Source: Mactromeris polynyma (taxonomy: Eukaryota; Mollusca; Bivalvia; Venerida; Mactridae). From it: a stretch of DNA of 64,000 nucleotides. Each line of letters starts with the position of its first letter. Within the stretch, counting starts at the first letter, position 1. The notes under the pieces are model-generated. The model did no database searches. It worked only from the letters and a program-made list of their open reading frames with translations, and had not been told where the DNA came from. The DNA lies in contig JASFXZ010000010.1 in assembly GCA_032209605.1 (NCBI GenBank), positions 6,965,385 through 7,029,384 of the forward strand. The letters are read 5' to 3'. The position numbers and the translations under genes are program-made. Positions 53,306-64,000 of this stretch are shown here, piece by piece.

Positions 53306-55038
53306 ATATAAATCAGGATCTCAAATTAGTATAAAATTAAAACGCATTTAGGGCATGACATTTAATTTTTGAACGTTGATGATTCAGAGTTTTAAAAAAA
53401 ATCTTCGTAAAGGTTATTTTGATATTATCAGAAAAATATTGAATTCAGCTGCGTCGTAGGTTGAATAACTTGCGTGATACAAAATACAAACATAAAAGAA
53501 AACGAGAAGTAAAATAGGGGTATTCGTATATAACGGTCCCTTGTTCAGTTTTCACGTAAACAACTACGGTGATTTTGAAGATTATTTTTGTAATACATCA
53601 TTACTTTTATAACGACCTGGGCGAGCTGTTTAATGTCTTCATTTTAACTTTGATCGGAAAATCCTTCGTTGATTGCTTCTAATCACGTTATAACGCAATA
53701 AACGAAACAAATGTTTAAACAGGGTAAATATTCAGAAATCGCGAGAAAGCGATTTGTTCACAAGTCAACTGGGATTGAGACCGCCTTTTTCATTTTAAAG
53801 CGCAATATAATACCAAAACTTATTTTCGTATTGTGAAGACAAAACAATAAAATTTGCAAAGATCACCTATTGGCTCTACTATGTATTTAGGTATTTAGGT
53901 TGTTGAATATGATACACTTGAGTAGCACAGAACCATACATTGAAAAAAAGAAAGAAATGTTTTACTTTCTGTTAGTGCCTCCCGTAGAATAGTATAAAAA
54001 CTTGCCATAGTTAATCACGCACAGAAGACCAAAAATGGAAAAACGTAACTTTATGAATCTGAATTTGCTAACTAAAGACAAATTTAAATCTTGCATACAC
54101 AAATAAAATCCCAATTTGCCGAGTCAATTAATATTCCAAAAGTTTTTTTACTTATTTATTTTACACAGATCATGAAAAAAAACAATTTCAGCTTTCCTAA
54201 ATCACTTCCAGTGACTCTGCCCTTGGTTCCCGACCAGCCCTTGTGCTCAGGCGTCGAGAAGTTCAAGGTTCAACCTCATACCTCATACAAGGCGGGGTAC
54301 GAACCCACGACCGCCGGATCAGGAGTTGCGCTCAACAAGTATGTCGCCTATGCTATTTAGTCTTACGTTTTTGTACATCATGCATATGAGTTTTCTTTAT
54401 TTCATTAAGTATTCGGTTGTAAGCCCGTCCTTGCTGAAATCGCACATTGACACTTAATTCTACATTATATAGTATTACATATAACAGGGCAAATGGACTG
54501 AGTTCCGACTAAAAAGAAATGAATTGGTATTGTTTACTAATTTTCTGTTGCTGCAGCTTATGGTGTTGATGTAACAAGACTTATAAAACATCTAACACGT
54601 GTATGACCTTTCGATTGTGTCAGCGTTGTCATAAGCATTTTTAGCAACATGTATTGAAAAAGAATAAATTTACTTGAAACAGGAGAAATCGATATGGGAA
54701 TAATTCAGTTAACAATTTGTAGTTAACACGCTACATCGACTGTTTCATGATTCGACAAACGTCACGGTTACGTGTAATCTATAAACGAACCCGAGGTCAT
54801 TATATATGATAATAAATAAAACATGATGTACACCCTTTTTCACCTTAGTAGTTTCGGCATGACATTCCTGGATATATTACCATAGCTGTAGCAAGGTTTA
54901 AATAATTGAAAGGTCTAACAAACATAGTTTAAGAAGCTGCGATATCAACAATATTTCTTGCTTTCCAAAGTTCAAGCATTGTTCTTTCTTTACCAATTAC
55001 TCCGACGCCTTCGAATGCTTTAAATATCGAAGTGGTAT
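53306..55038. other. Intergenic around a SINE head
   Basis: The 89-codon ORF at 54091-54360 overlaps the minus-strand SINE and is not considered a gene. Nothing else is seen. Confidence 0.5.
54255..54350 (-). mobile_element. tRNA-like SINE head
   Basis: The minus strand reads GTTGAGCGCAACTCCTGATC, then GGCGGTCGTGGGTTCGTACC with the B box at plus 54294-54306. This resembles the Arg/Met-type tRNA heads of other invertebrate SINEs. Confidence 0.45.
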
Positions 55039-55690
55039 TAACAAGAAATATCTTTAAAAAAGATGGTAGGCGCAACTTGAAGTTTGCAAATTCGTTGCAA
55101 TCTGAAGGTTAACACTTGTTGTACAACATGAATAAATGCCTAAATGTCATTCAATTACGCTATACTACAGAAACTCCGAGACCTGTAAGGGGAGATCACT
55201 GCGTATGAGACTGCATCAATCGTAACTACTCGGCGGTATTCGGCCGAGTCAATAATGCCGAGGTGTTCCGAATGAGACTGCATAATAAATAACTCCGTAG
55301 TGTGATTAGTCATAGACACAGTATAGTCTGTTTCAATATAGTTCAACATTACTTATTGCATAAGTCGTTAACTCACACATCCATGTTAATAAACTTACAT
55401 AGCGATGTATCTGATTAAAAGAATATAAATGTTCGCGACTGGTACATAAAACAAAGAAAATCCTCTTAATTCCAACACAGGACAATTCCCCGCGGTGATG
55501 AATAACAACACTACTTACTGGATAAATCTTGAAATACACTATAAACAATGTTAACCAATCTGCTTCAAGGTTACACATTTTTTTTAAATTGAAGAGAAAT
55601 TGCGCGAAATTTCCTTGGTATTTAACGTAAGATTTGATTGGTTTACAAAACACTGAATATGCAAATAGCAAAACCATGTGACGTCTGTAC
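55039..55690 (+). mobile_element. Dispersed element, family A, long copy 3 with a different middle
   Basis: The first 100 bp (AACAAGAAATATCTTTAAAA, GATGGTAGGCGCAAC) and the last 130 bp (GAAGAGAAATTGC, GATTTGATTGG, ATGCAAATAGCAAAACCATG) match copy 1. About 400 bp between them do not, and contain the small inverted repeat ACTCGGC / GCCGAGT near 55225-55250. This may be a longer relative of copies 1 and 2 or a copy with a nested insertion. Confidence 0.55.
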
Positions 55691-56535
55691 TATATTTTCT
55701 TAAGTAAATACATGTATTTCGTCTATTGTATAATAAAGTTATGCAACAAACTACCTCGCTAGCTATTGGTAGTGCTGTGGGTTCGTCTGAAAGTAGCTCT
55801 TGTGATTGGCTGTGCGGCCTTTAACCCATATATAATCATGCAAATCTGATATTGAGACAGATCACATGTAAGATTGTTTTATCAATCGGGGTCTGAAACA
55901 GCACAAATGCGATATGTTTACAACCGAAAATATGAACACGTCCGCAAGGTTTCTATATGAATATAGCGGAAAAATACACTTGTATTATTCTGCGATAAAA
56001 TGTGATTGGCTAGTAATTTTACGCCCACCGTTGGTTAAATAAAAGGTAGGTAAGTTCATGGAGCAGGGTGGGGTAAACTAGAAGCGCACGACATGAGGTG
56101 GAGTTCGCACATGCAAAAACACATCTAAACGGTAGTCAAGAAATATAAGTAAGGCGAATAGAAATGTAAATATAGAGAAGTACAGCAATGACACAAACAC
56201 ATTCACAGTGAACGGAACATTGTGAAATATCTCATATATTATGCTTGAAATTTGTGATATTGACAAAATAGAAAGTATTTACGAATTGTTACCATGATAT
56301 TAAACTGAAATTATTGACTATGATAGCATAAACACTAGGAAACTAGTATAGTCTTTTGAGGTAGACAGGTAATAAGAATGAACCTGGTCCTTTTTCATAG
56401 TTTCATGATCCAACTGGTGGTTTGAGTCACCCCTGACAATGACGAACACTGATGTTTGTACAAGAGAGCAAACAGAAAAAAACACTACAAAATAGTACAT
56501 ATATGACACAAAGACATTCACAGACACATTTAGGG

Positions 56536-56670
56536 CCAAAGAATATGTTTTTTTGTTTTTTCTGTTCCATTATTGAAGAGCAAGAACATTTTATGTTATG
56601 TACAACGCAAAGTTTACGCCGATATTTGTTCGGCATCAAGACTTTCATTCATGCAATGTGTAAACTTGTG
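56536..56670 (+). pseudogene. Possible LINE C-terminal CCHC remnant
   Basis: One open frame contains CFFCSIIEEQEHFMLC, i.e. C-x2-C-x7-H-x3-C, followed by SLRRYLFGIK. This resembles the zinc-knuckle-like block after the reverse transcriptase domain in several non-LTR elements. The match is short and no reverse transcriptase is seen nearby, so it may be chance. Confidence 0.25.
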
Positions 56671-59600
56671 TAAGCAGAATAGACAGTTTGTAGTACATGT
56701 ACTATGTTTAGTTTGATGTACAGGAACTGCCTGCTTTCTTGTTCTATATGATTCTCTAGCAAAATAAGTAGTGAAATATTAATACTTTCCCTGATTTACT
56801 CAGACTGACATAACCTTTTGCTTTAACTTTCTAGATATCGAAAAGCAATATTTAGATCTAATACTAGTAATGTAATTTTATTTCCTTCCATTCCGTTGTA
56901 CTATCAACACATTTATACATACAGCAATGAATAACTTACACATAACAAGTACACATACAGCATTATTTCTTCTCAAAAATACTCCTCTAAGAAGGGAAAA
57001 GTTTGTTTATGTCTCGACAATAACGTAAAACATTGTCTCTCTGAATGACAACATTGCAAAGCAAGTCACACTATCACAGTTTCTTTCTGTTTTATTTAAC
57101 GTCTTGTCCGCTTGACCACGTGTATGTTCAAGTCTTCCGGCAAGGCGACTTTTACAACTGTCATATATTGTCTGAAGCAGGCATAGTAAACCGGTGATAC
57201 CAGGCATATTGGTATGCGACATCAACATAGGAGTAGGGACACTAGGAATGACTAGGCTTTTAGTCACAGGGATTAAATAGGAGTCCAAAGAGCACAATTA
57301 GGAGACTAGTCTAGTTCAAATTGGAGGAGTAAGTGGCTGATTTGCTTGTGGGTGAAATTCATCAATTATCTCTTTAGCTCCTTCACTGGACATAAACAGG
57401 TGTTATCTCAAAATAAAACACATTTTTAAACATTGTCATAAATTAGCCGAAAATAGTGATAATCCGAAATTGGTACTCTATCGGCCAAATCTGAGCTCAA
57501 TCAGTCTTACTCGTTTAAAATGGCAATTTTAATACATGTAATAACTATTAACCATAATTTTCACGTAAATGAAGCTGCGTAAGTGTTATTACGGGCACTT
57601 AATCTGATATATAGAATTATAATCATGTGAAAACAAAAGTGGTGATGCGAGATGCAATTATAACATAGAATTCTGACGCATTTTCGCAGCATCTTAACTT
57701 CATTGTTACAGGTATAAATTACTGTTTGCAAAAGATTAATGGATGTTGAAAATACAAAAACACATACCTTGATTATCTTGTGTGCGATCATAATTTTACA
57801 ATTTGCAAAGTAGTCTGCTTGTCAAAAGTGAATATCGTGGTTCCACAATATTAACGTATGCGCAAAACGGGCAAATGTTAATGGAAAGGATTATCGGAAA
57901 AGGGATAAAACAATCGAAAGGATTTTTTATTCAAATGAAAAAGGAATGAAAACAGACCCGCAGACTAACAAGCCGAAGTGACCGAATGATGTCATGGTAC
58001 AACATCTAGTTCGATAGTTGCCGCCCCGTAAATTGCGAATTAGTTGAGCGATTCGAATCGAAATAACAAATACGTACGTATACTTTATCATTGAATAAAA
58101 TATATGAATTCGTTTCAAATGCATTCGTGGTTGCATTATTGCCTATCCAAACTCTTGTCCATATTTTATTCACTGATAAAATACAGAGAAATTATTAAAC
58201 AGCTATTGTTTGAACACAAGAACAATACGTTCTATAACCGTTGTACGATTATTGTATGGTTTAAGAATATAGAAGTAAATAAAACTACTTCAGTGAAAAG
58301 TAACTGCAAAAGAAGACGCAGACGTATAAAGGCGCTTACACATAGGATAAAGAACAATTCCAAAAGTATACCCTAAGACAGACTGACGTAAATTTATTAC
58401 ATTAAGTTAAAGCCGTCTTTTCTATTGCGTCGTTATGTCATGCATGGAAGGCTTGTATCAATTCTGCAAGTTTCTATAATATATTGATAGAAGCTGCAAC
58501 ATCTGACTAAACTTTTGTTATGTTTACCTTAAATAGCCTACATTTTCAAACTAAACACAAAAAGCACAGATGTTCATAAAAAGTGTAACAATATGATACA
58601 TTTAAATTATCAACACTCCTGTCATCTACTTGGCATTGTTTGACAATATTACATGCTGTTTTCCCTGCCTACACGTGCTTACTGTTGGAGTAACAGGTGG
58701 CTTTGTACGACAATTTGTCCCAGATTTCTGACAGATCGCCTCATGATAAACAGTTTGCGGAAGGGCGAATGAATATTTGCGACTGAATTCTGTCGATTTA
58801 AATTACTGGTGTTGTTTTAGTACCTGCTTCATAATGTTTTACCAGTCTCGACTGTTAGCAACTATGCAGTTTCAGCTAGCAATGTATAGAATGTTCTGTA
58901 TTAAACATGACAGTTGATGAGTGAGTAGCAGTTTTGAAAAGTGCACGTGGCGAAATTTGAATAGACAACCCTAAGCCAACCTCTTAGACCAGTCTGGGTA
59001 TAAGCATGCATTTTCGTTTGCAAATGTATTAAACAAATACCCGAAAATTAACAAAACAAAACTACATAGAACATAATACTTTATTCAACCTACAGGCTTA
59101 CGCGTTATACTTATTGTCCGGCGTACATAATTGTACATAATATATCATTATATTGGGGTATCTAATATCAACCACCCGCGAAAGCCTGTACATAGCATTA
59201 CAACTCAACAAAACATCAACGGGTCGATTTATGTTTAGCATCAAATTCCAAATGTAAAAAGGGATGAACAGGTATGTTGTCCTGTAACCCGACTAACCGT
59301 CGATTTTAACTGCCCACATAATTTTTGCTTATGGAAAAATCAGGTGTCGAAAGCCCAATCTGCGAGACAATCAGTGGTGGTATGTATTCATTCGTAAGTG
59401 GGATGATAACGACAAATAGAACGTAAAGCTCAAAGATATCATACATAATTTTATTATGTATAGATATGGTTTTGCTCGATTAGCAGGAGCGCGCGACGGG
59501 TGAAAGTATACCCTGTATTAAATACATGTAACTCCTCAGATATAGCCACGTTTCCGGTTTCTAAATAATGGCGAGCAGCTTTTTGATTGACACGGTCAAC

Positions 59601-59882
59601 AGTAAAAAACAATATTTCGAAGGCAAGTGTCGCTTTTAACCATTCCGAAATAATATCATACATCTACAAGAGCGCACACAATGATGACTGTGCCATTTTT
59701 GTTCCAAATGTAAAACAATCCACTTTCTTTTTTTGCATGTTTTTCACGTCGTAAAATTACGAACTATTTATTATTAAAATATGCAATCTCAGCGGGAATA
59801 AGCATGTGCCCCGACAAGGTCTTGTATACTTTTTCGTACTGTTCCTCCCAAGTTTAGATTGGTAACAATGTCATCAGTTTTT

Positions 59883-59906
59883 GGCCTGGGGCGATAGCCC
59901 AAGGCC
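59883..59906. repeat. Short GC-rich hairpin
   Basis: GGCCTGGGGC, loop GATA, GCCCAAGGCC: a ten-pair stem with one mismatch. GC-rich compared with its surroundings. Not followed by a T run. Confidence 0.6.
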
Positions 59907-60167
59907 ATAGTACCTATGCCACATTTCAGATGCTGTCCGAAGTACACACTGCCATGCGCGGGGAGTTAGTAGTTCAGCATAGGATTTCAGGCTTGCCGTC
60001 ATATGTCTAAGTTTGAAATATAGACTTAGAAGTTTTGTGTATTTAAACAATTATTGATCAGTCTAAACCTAAGTCTAAGTCTAAAATAAGGCGATGTAGG
60101 AAGAAGGAAAGAGTGCTCAGCATTAAAATTTTGCTTTTTAGCAATAATTATCTAACAACATAATATA

Positions 60168-60453
60168 CACTGACCCAAAATGAAAACTTCACACTTTATT
60201 TTTTTGAATATTTGTTTTGTTAGTATATATGTTGTTGTAAGTGTTACACATGTTTATCACGATATCATTGCGGATAACGATTATGCAATTGTTTTAAAAA
60301 TCGCCGGTATATTCATGCGTCCCAACAGGAAAAACGTTTTCCTTACTTTGCACGTTCGCAGCAACATTGGTTTCACTTACAGGTTTTACACTGACAAGTA
60401 ATCATTCGCTGCTTAGCACAGATACAAAATATTGAATTTGTTTTAAAAATCAA
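60168..60453 (+). mobile_element. Probable 5' flank of the Tc1-like element
   Basis: The stretch between CACTGACCCAAAATG (60168-60182) and the transposase is the likely left untranslated part of the element. The first bases resemble a Tc1-type terminal repeat. I looked for its reverse complement (ending in GGGTCAGTG) in 61455-62050 and did not see it, so the right end is lost or too diverged. The ORF at 60180-60401 has no recognisable domain. Confidence 0.4.
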
Positions 60454-61454
60454 TTGCATTTAGTGATTCCACGTCTTTCTGAAGATCAGAGAAACCAGGC
60501 TATTGGTATGCTCCGGGTGGGGTCAATGGTAAATAACGTAGCGCGTCATTTTGGCTGCTCCAGACAGAGTATTCATAATCTTGCGAACCGGTACAACACT
60601 ACTGGGTCTGTCAACGATCGTGCAAGACGCGGTCGCGTACGTGCTACAACGTTACGTACTGATCGCGTTATCACATTGACTCACCTACGTAATCGTTTTT
60701 TACCAGCAACCATTACTGCTCGGCGTTACGGGGTTCATGCACAGACGATCATATACCGTTTGAGACAGAACCGTGTTCCTTTCGTGCTCGTCGTCCATAT
60801 ACTGGACAGATTTTGACAGCTCGTCACCGAGCTGCCAGACTGTTATGGGCACGACGTCATTTGCATTTCACGCGCAACCAGTGGAAATCGATACTTTTAA
60901 GCGATGAATCACGGTTTACTGTCAGCCATGCAATGCAGATGGCAGAAAACGCATCTCTCGCCGTAGAAATGAAAGACTTGCAGATTATTGTATTCAGGAG
61001 AGAGACCGATTTGGTGGTGGCAGTATTATGGTCTGGGGTGGGATGATGGGGAATCTGAAAACTAATCTGGTCATTATCCAAGGAAATCTCAATGCTCAAG
61101 GTTTATATCAATGTTTTAAACAATACAATGATACCATTCATGCAAAATAACGGACCTGGCACTTTCCAGTATGACAATGCAACGCCTCACAAGGGACGTA
61201 TGACTACACAATTCCTTGCTCAAAATAATGTTAACGTCTTGCCTTGGCCCGCTGTATCCCCAGACTTGAACCCAATATAACACATATGGGATGAGTTGGG
61301 TCAGAGAGCCAGGCCCGAGCATCAAATTGATACCATAAATGACCTCCGAAATGTACTTATGTTAGAATGGCAACGTATTCCAAACGCGGTCATACAACGT
61401 TACGTAAATTCAATGAGGCGACGTATTCTCCAATGCATTGGTGAAAATTGTTAA
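60454..61454 (+). pseudogene. Tc1/mariner-like transposase, DD34E family, frameshifted and nonsense-mutated
   Basis: The reading starts in frame 1 (about 60454) with an N-terminal paired-type helix-turn-helix region (VARHFGCSRQSIHNL, then an arginine-rich segment). It moves to a second frame near 60780, to a third near 60930 and back near 61110. Catalytic motifs can be read across frames: first Asp in LLSDESRF (60903-60905), second Asp in QYDNATPH (61173-61175), then WPAVSPDLNPI. Exactly 34 residues after the second Asp, where the catalytic Glu should be, there is TAA (61278-61280), followed by HIWDELGQRA and a normal C-terminal tail to TAA at 61452-61454. No ATG starts the frame; the first clear codon follows an upstream TGA. 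At least three frameshifts plus the stop make it a dead copy of an element that once cut and pasted itself. Confidence 0.9.
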
Positions 61455-62649
61455 TCCTTAAATGTGTATATTGATAAACTTGTCAGAACACATGGCAATG
61501 CTATCGTCTAGCGGTATATTTTTGTTTGTACCACAGGGTTAAAGGGAAATACCAATATTTATACTCATCCGGAGTATGATGTCTGAGTATAGTGTTAGAA
61601 ATAAAAAATGCCCAATTAGCAAACATGCAATTCTCACTATTAAACCTTGATAAATGGAAATAATCAAACGGAAACTTGAACATTGAAACTATTAGCCATA
61701 CCGGATACATGTGTGACTGCTTGTCATAATTTTCGTTTCTTCAAATTGCCAACTTTCTGGACATTTAAACCAGGATTAGGGTTATCACTGATGCACAAGA
61801 TATACTGACTTGTATAGTTATTGCACAAAATAGTTAATGGAAAAATACTGGTAACTTAATATGGCAGTACGCGGTAGTAAATATGATAATTTGTTACAAA
61901 CAAGTAACTAGATGTATAAGTATACCACGATAAGTTGAGAGAGACGTCATGCAATGTTTACATGGTTTGACCACCTTTATTGATCAAAATAGGTAAATCA
62001 AATAACAAGCAAAAATATTTATTGTGACATTGATTTCATTACACTAACAGCCGTGATAGCTCAGATGGTAGCGAGTCCGCGCCTTACAATGCTAATTAAG
62101 CTTTTTAGTTTTGGGTCCGAGTTCGAGACCATCGGGAGGTAGTTGTTTTTTGACATTACAATGTTATATATTTCGTTGGTCATCTACAGTTGTACTAACA
62201 CGACTTCTACTAATTAATGTTCGCTCGATTATCATTAATTAAAAACATTGTATAACATGTGTATTTATAAGCTATTAACTAATAACGATATAGTGTGCAT
62301 GATTTTTAAAGTGCACGATATCATCCTGCAGTTGATTAACATGTATATTTATCGCTACACACACACACAGTATACGGAACAAAGTTGATATGGCTACTTC
62401 GTAAACGTAAGGGGTTCAAATGAACATTTTAATGAGATTGTGGGAAGGGTCGTGTTTACTATTGACTTATCTTAACTTAGTTATACACAGGGCAAGCAAA
62501 TCGATTCAGCTATCTGCAGCCCCATGCCTTCAGCGCTAGCAGCGCTTTGATTTGTTTTTGATGCGCAAATTTTGAAGCTAATTAAAGTTTAACTGCAAAG
62601 TACTGAATTATATAGAAATTGGTAACCATGGTGAACCCAGATTGCCTGC
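61455..62649. other. Intergenic after the Tc1 remnant
   Basis: Holds the tRNA-derived unit at 62050-62140 and a short CA run near 62357. The right end of the Tc1 element was not found. Confidence 0.5.
62050..62140 (+). mobile_element. tRNA-derived pol III unit with perfect A box
   Basis: TAGCTCAGATGG at 62057-62068 matches the A-box consensus and GTTCGAGACC at 62121-62130 matches the B box. The 64-bp distance is too long for a normal tRNA; an AT-rich insert (about 62090-62110) sits between a CCTTACAA anticodon-loop-like part and GGTCCGAGTTCGA. The acceptor ends do not pair. A SINE head or tRNA pseudogene with an insertion is most likely. Confidence 0.5.
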
Positions 62650-62871
62650 TGAACGGGCTCTGCGCTGTGCACGCAACTGTGCCCGCTGAACGGGGTCTGC
62701 ACTGTGCACGCAACTGTGTCGGCTGAACGGGGTCTGCACTGTGCACGCAACTGTGCCGGCTGAACGGGGTCTGCACTGTGCACGCAACTGTGCCGGCTGA
62801 ACGGGGTCTGCACTGTGCACGCAACTGTGCCGACTGAACGGGGTTTGCATTGTGCACGCATTGTGCGCTCC
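62650..62871 (-). repeat. 37-bp minisatellite, six copies, open in all minus frames
   Basis: On the plus strand the unit is TGAACGGGGTCTGCACTGTG plus CACGCAACTGTGCCGGC, starting at 62650, 62687, 62724, 62761, 62798 and 62835. The period is not a multiple of three and the minus strand lacks stops, so three overlapping minus ORFs arise. GC-rich compared with its neighbours. Confidence 0.95.
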
Positions 62872-63008
62872 AAATATTTCCGAAAGAATTATTTATAAAT
62901 GCATCAACCTATCCCCATTTGTGTGATTTGTAAGTTACATTCACTGTATAACAATATTAATAGAACTCAAGTGATCAAATAGAAAGTTTGACAGTATGTG
63001 AGCACCCT

Positions 63009-63230
63009 TGTACGATTCCCAACCTCTTCTTTAAGTGACGTCATTTCCAGAAAACGTCACATATGACGTCACTACGTACTGACAGTAAGCAATATTTGCC
63101 CCATATGGCTATATGAAAACGAAGTGATCATATCGGAGTAAATATTGTTTCCTGCTTGCAAATAGTGACCCCACATATTGCATTTTCTTGAAATCATGTC
63201 ACTTACAGAAGAGGTTGTAAATCCCATAGC
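63009..63230. mobile_element. Palindromic CRE-bearing MITE, copy 2
   Basis: The same unit as at 46512-46737 in the same orientation, clearly similar over its whole length. The left arm keeps two perfect TGACGTCA sites (63036-63043, 63064-63071). The right arm has decayed: TCATGTCA and TGACCCC stand where the other copy has TGACGTCA and TGATGTC. Confidence 0.75.
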
Positions 63231-64000
63231 TGAGCTCATATATAGTTTTACATATAAATAATACGCAAAATTGCATGATGGATACGTGTTTTATTGATCA
63301 ATACTTCGGATTATAATTCAAAACGACGTGCGGATGATGCTCAACCGTCTTTTTCAGACTTCCCTTTCAGCTAAATATATGATTATATTGACTAATTATA
63401 GTTGAAGATTCGTGTATTATTTATACAATATACCAAAATTCAAAGCTCACAATACGTGCTGGACAATCAGTAACGACATGTTCATCTGAATGGTGCAATT
63501 CTGTCACATTGTTATCATTCTTTTATCAAACAATGGAAAACACAACAAGTAAAATTCATTCGTTATTTTATATCTGTCTACAAATGATACGTTTACTTAA
63601 AAATAATATGTTTGACTGTCACGCTAAATATTTAGCGGTTTATAATAATATCTAGTAAGTCGGCTTGTTCTCTTTCTTTCATATGAATAAGATTTCAATT
63701 ATAAAATTGGACCGTGAACGTTGGCGTGGACGTATTTGCATTTTCAATTTATTATTTATTTGATTTGATTAATATAGAGGTGTGTTCATCAAAATCTCTT
63801 TACAAAATACAAAATCATCGCCTTTAACAAGTTGACGAGCGTGAGACAAAATTAACCAAAATGAAAAAATCGGAAGATCATATTAATGTCTTTCAATTAA
63901 ATTTCAAATAATTTCTTTTCGACTTTCCACAGTAGATGATATACCAATATATTGGTTTTTTAATCAAATTCAGCCCGATTCAATTGAAAATTACCATTCA
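63231..64000. other. Intergenic, AT-rich
   Basis: Nothing recognised. Confidence 0.55.

Larger units (their letters stand above)
55691..60167. other. Intergenic, AT-rich
   Basis: Contains the doubtful CCHC remnant at 56536 and the hairpin at 59883. An ORF at 58104-58376 ends in an arginine/lysine-rich tail but has no known domain. No gene is called. Confidence 0.5.

Noticed and set aside
58104..58376. 90-codon ORF with basic KRRRRR tail
   Set aside because: No domain, no splice or promoter support; likely chance in AT-rich DNA.
60857..61325. Minus-strand ORFs across the transposase
   Set aside because: Antisense shadows of the Tc1-like pseudogene.
62582..62873. Three overlapping minus-strand ORFs of 80-94 codons
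   Set aside because: Produced by the 37-bp minisatellite.
1..64000. Prokaryotic defence or biosynthetic system
   Set aside because: No operons, no ribosome-binding sites and spliced GT/AG introns show eukaryotic DNA.

Overview
The window looks like gene-poor, AT-rich nuclear DNA from an invertebrate animal, most likely a bivalve mollusc. The evidence is one spliced gene with GT/AG introns, many short repeat families, tRNA-headed SINE remnants, a non-LTR retrotransposon tail, a decayed Tc1/mariner transposase and a 'TTTTAGCTCACCTGAGCAC' repeat that I associate with bivalve genomes. There are no bacterial operons, no rRNA and no convincing tRNA gene. Species is not determined.

The one confident protein-coding gene is a plus-strand cytochrome P450 of the CYP7/CYP8/CYP39 group (sterol 7-alpha-hydroxylase / prostacyclin-synthase-like). 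It runs from a plausible core promoter near 37183-37280, through a non-coding first exon, to four coding exons (38501-38580, 38985-39904, 40095-40273, 40462-40749) that join in frame to 488 residues. It has an N-terminal membrane anchor, a DPHSY motif, the ExxR pair and a C-terminal FGSLCPGKK heme-ligand motif. The heme loop is three residues shorter than the family pattern, which is the most unusual protein feature here. The upstream DNA carries an ATCACGTGAT E-box of the type bound by SREBP/bHLH-Zip factors, a GC box, TATATAAG and TCATTC, with spacing suited to a TATA promoter. The downstream DNA has AU-rich elements and several polyadenylation signals.

Region by region: 1-3.9 kb is intergenic with a 123-bp tandem duplication. 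3.9-4.9 kb is a 46-bp satellite with a 184-bp higher-order repeat. 5-31 kb is intergenic DNA with SINE remnants, a nested foldback (17.1 kb), a LINE 3' end (18.8-19.2 kb) and a pogo-like terminal fragment (29.1 kb). 31.5-34.7 kb holds three minisatellites; the 35-bp one leaves all three forward frames open and so mimics a protein gene. 37.2-42.6 kb is the P450 locus. 45-56 kb is rich in small dispersed elements: a CRE-bearing palindromic MITE, three copies of another short element, SINEs and possible LINE tails. 60.2-61.5 kb is a dead Tc1-like transposon whose third catalytic residue is a stop codon. 62.6-62.9 kb is a 37-bp minisatellite, and 63.0-63.2 kb is a second copy of the CRE-bearing MITE.

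All calls come from reading the sequence; no alignment or database search was run. Short exons of other genes could have been missed. The repeat-family names are family-level judgements.
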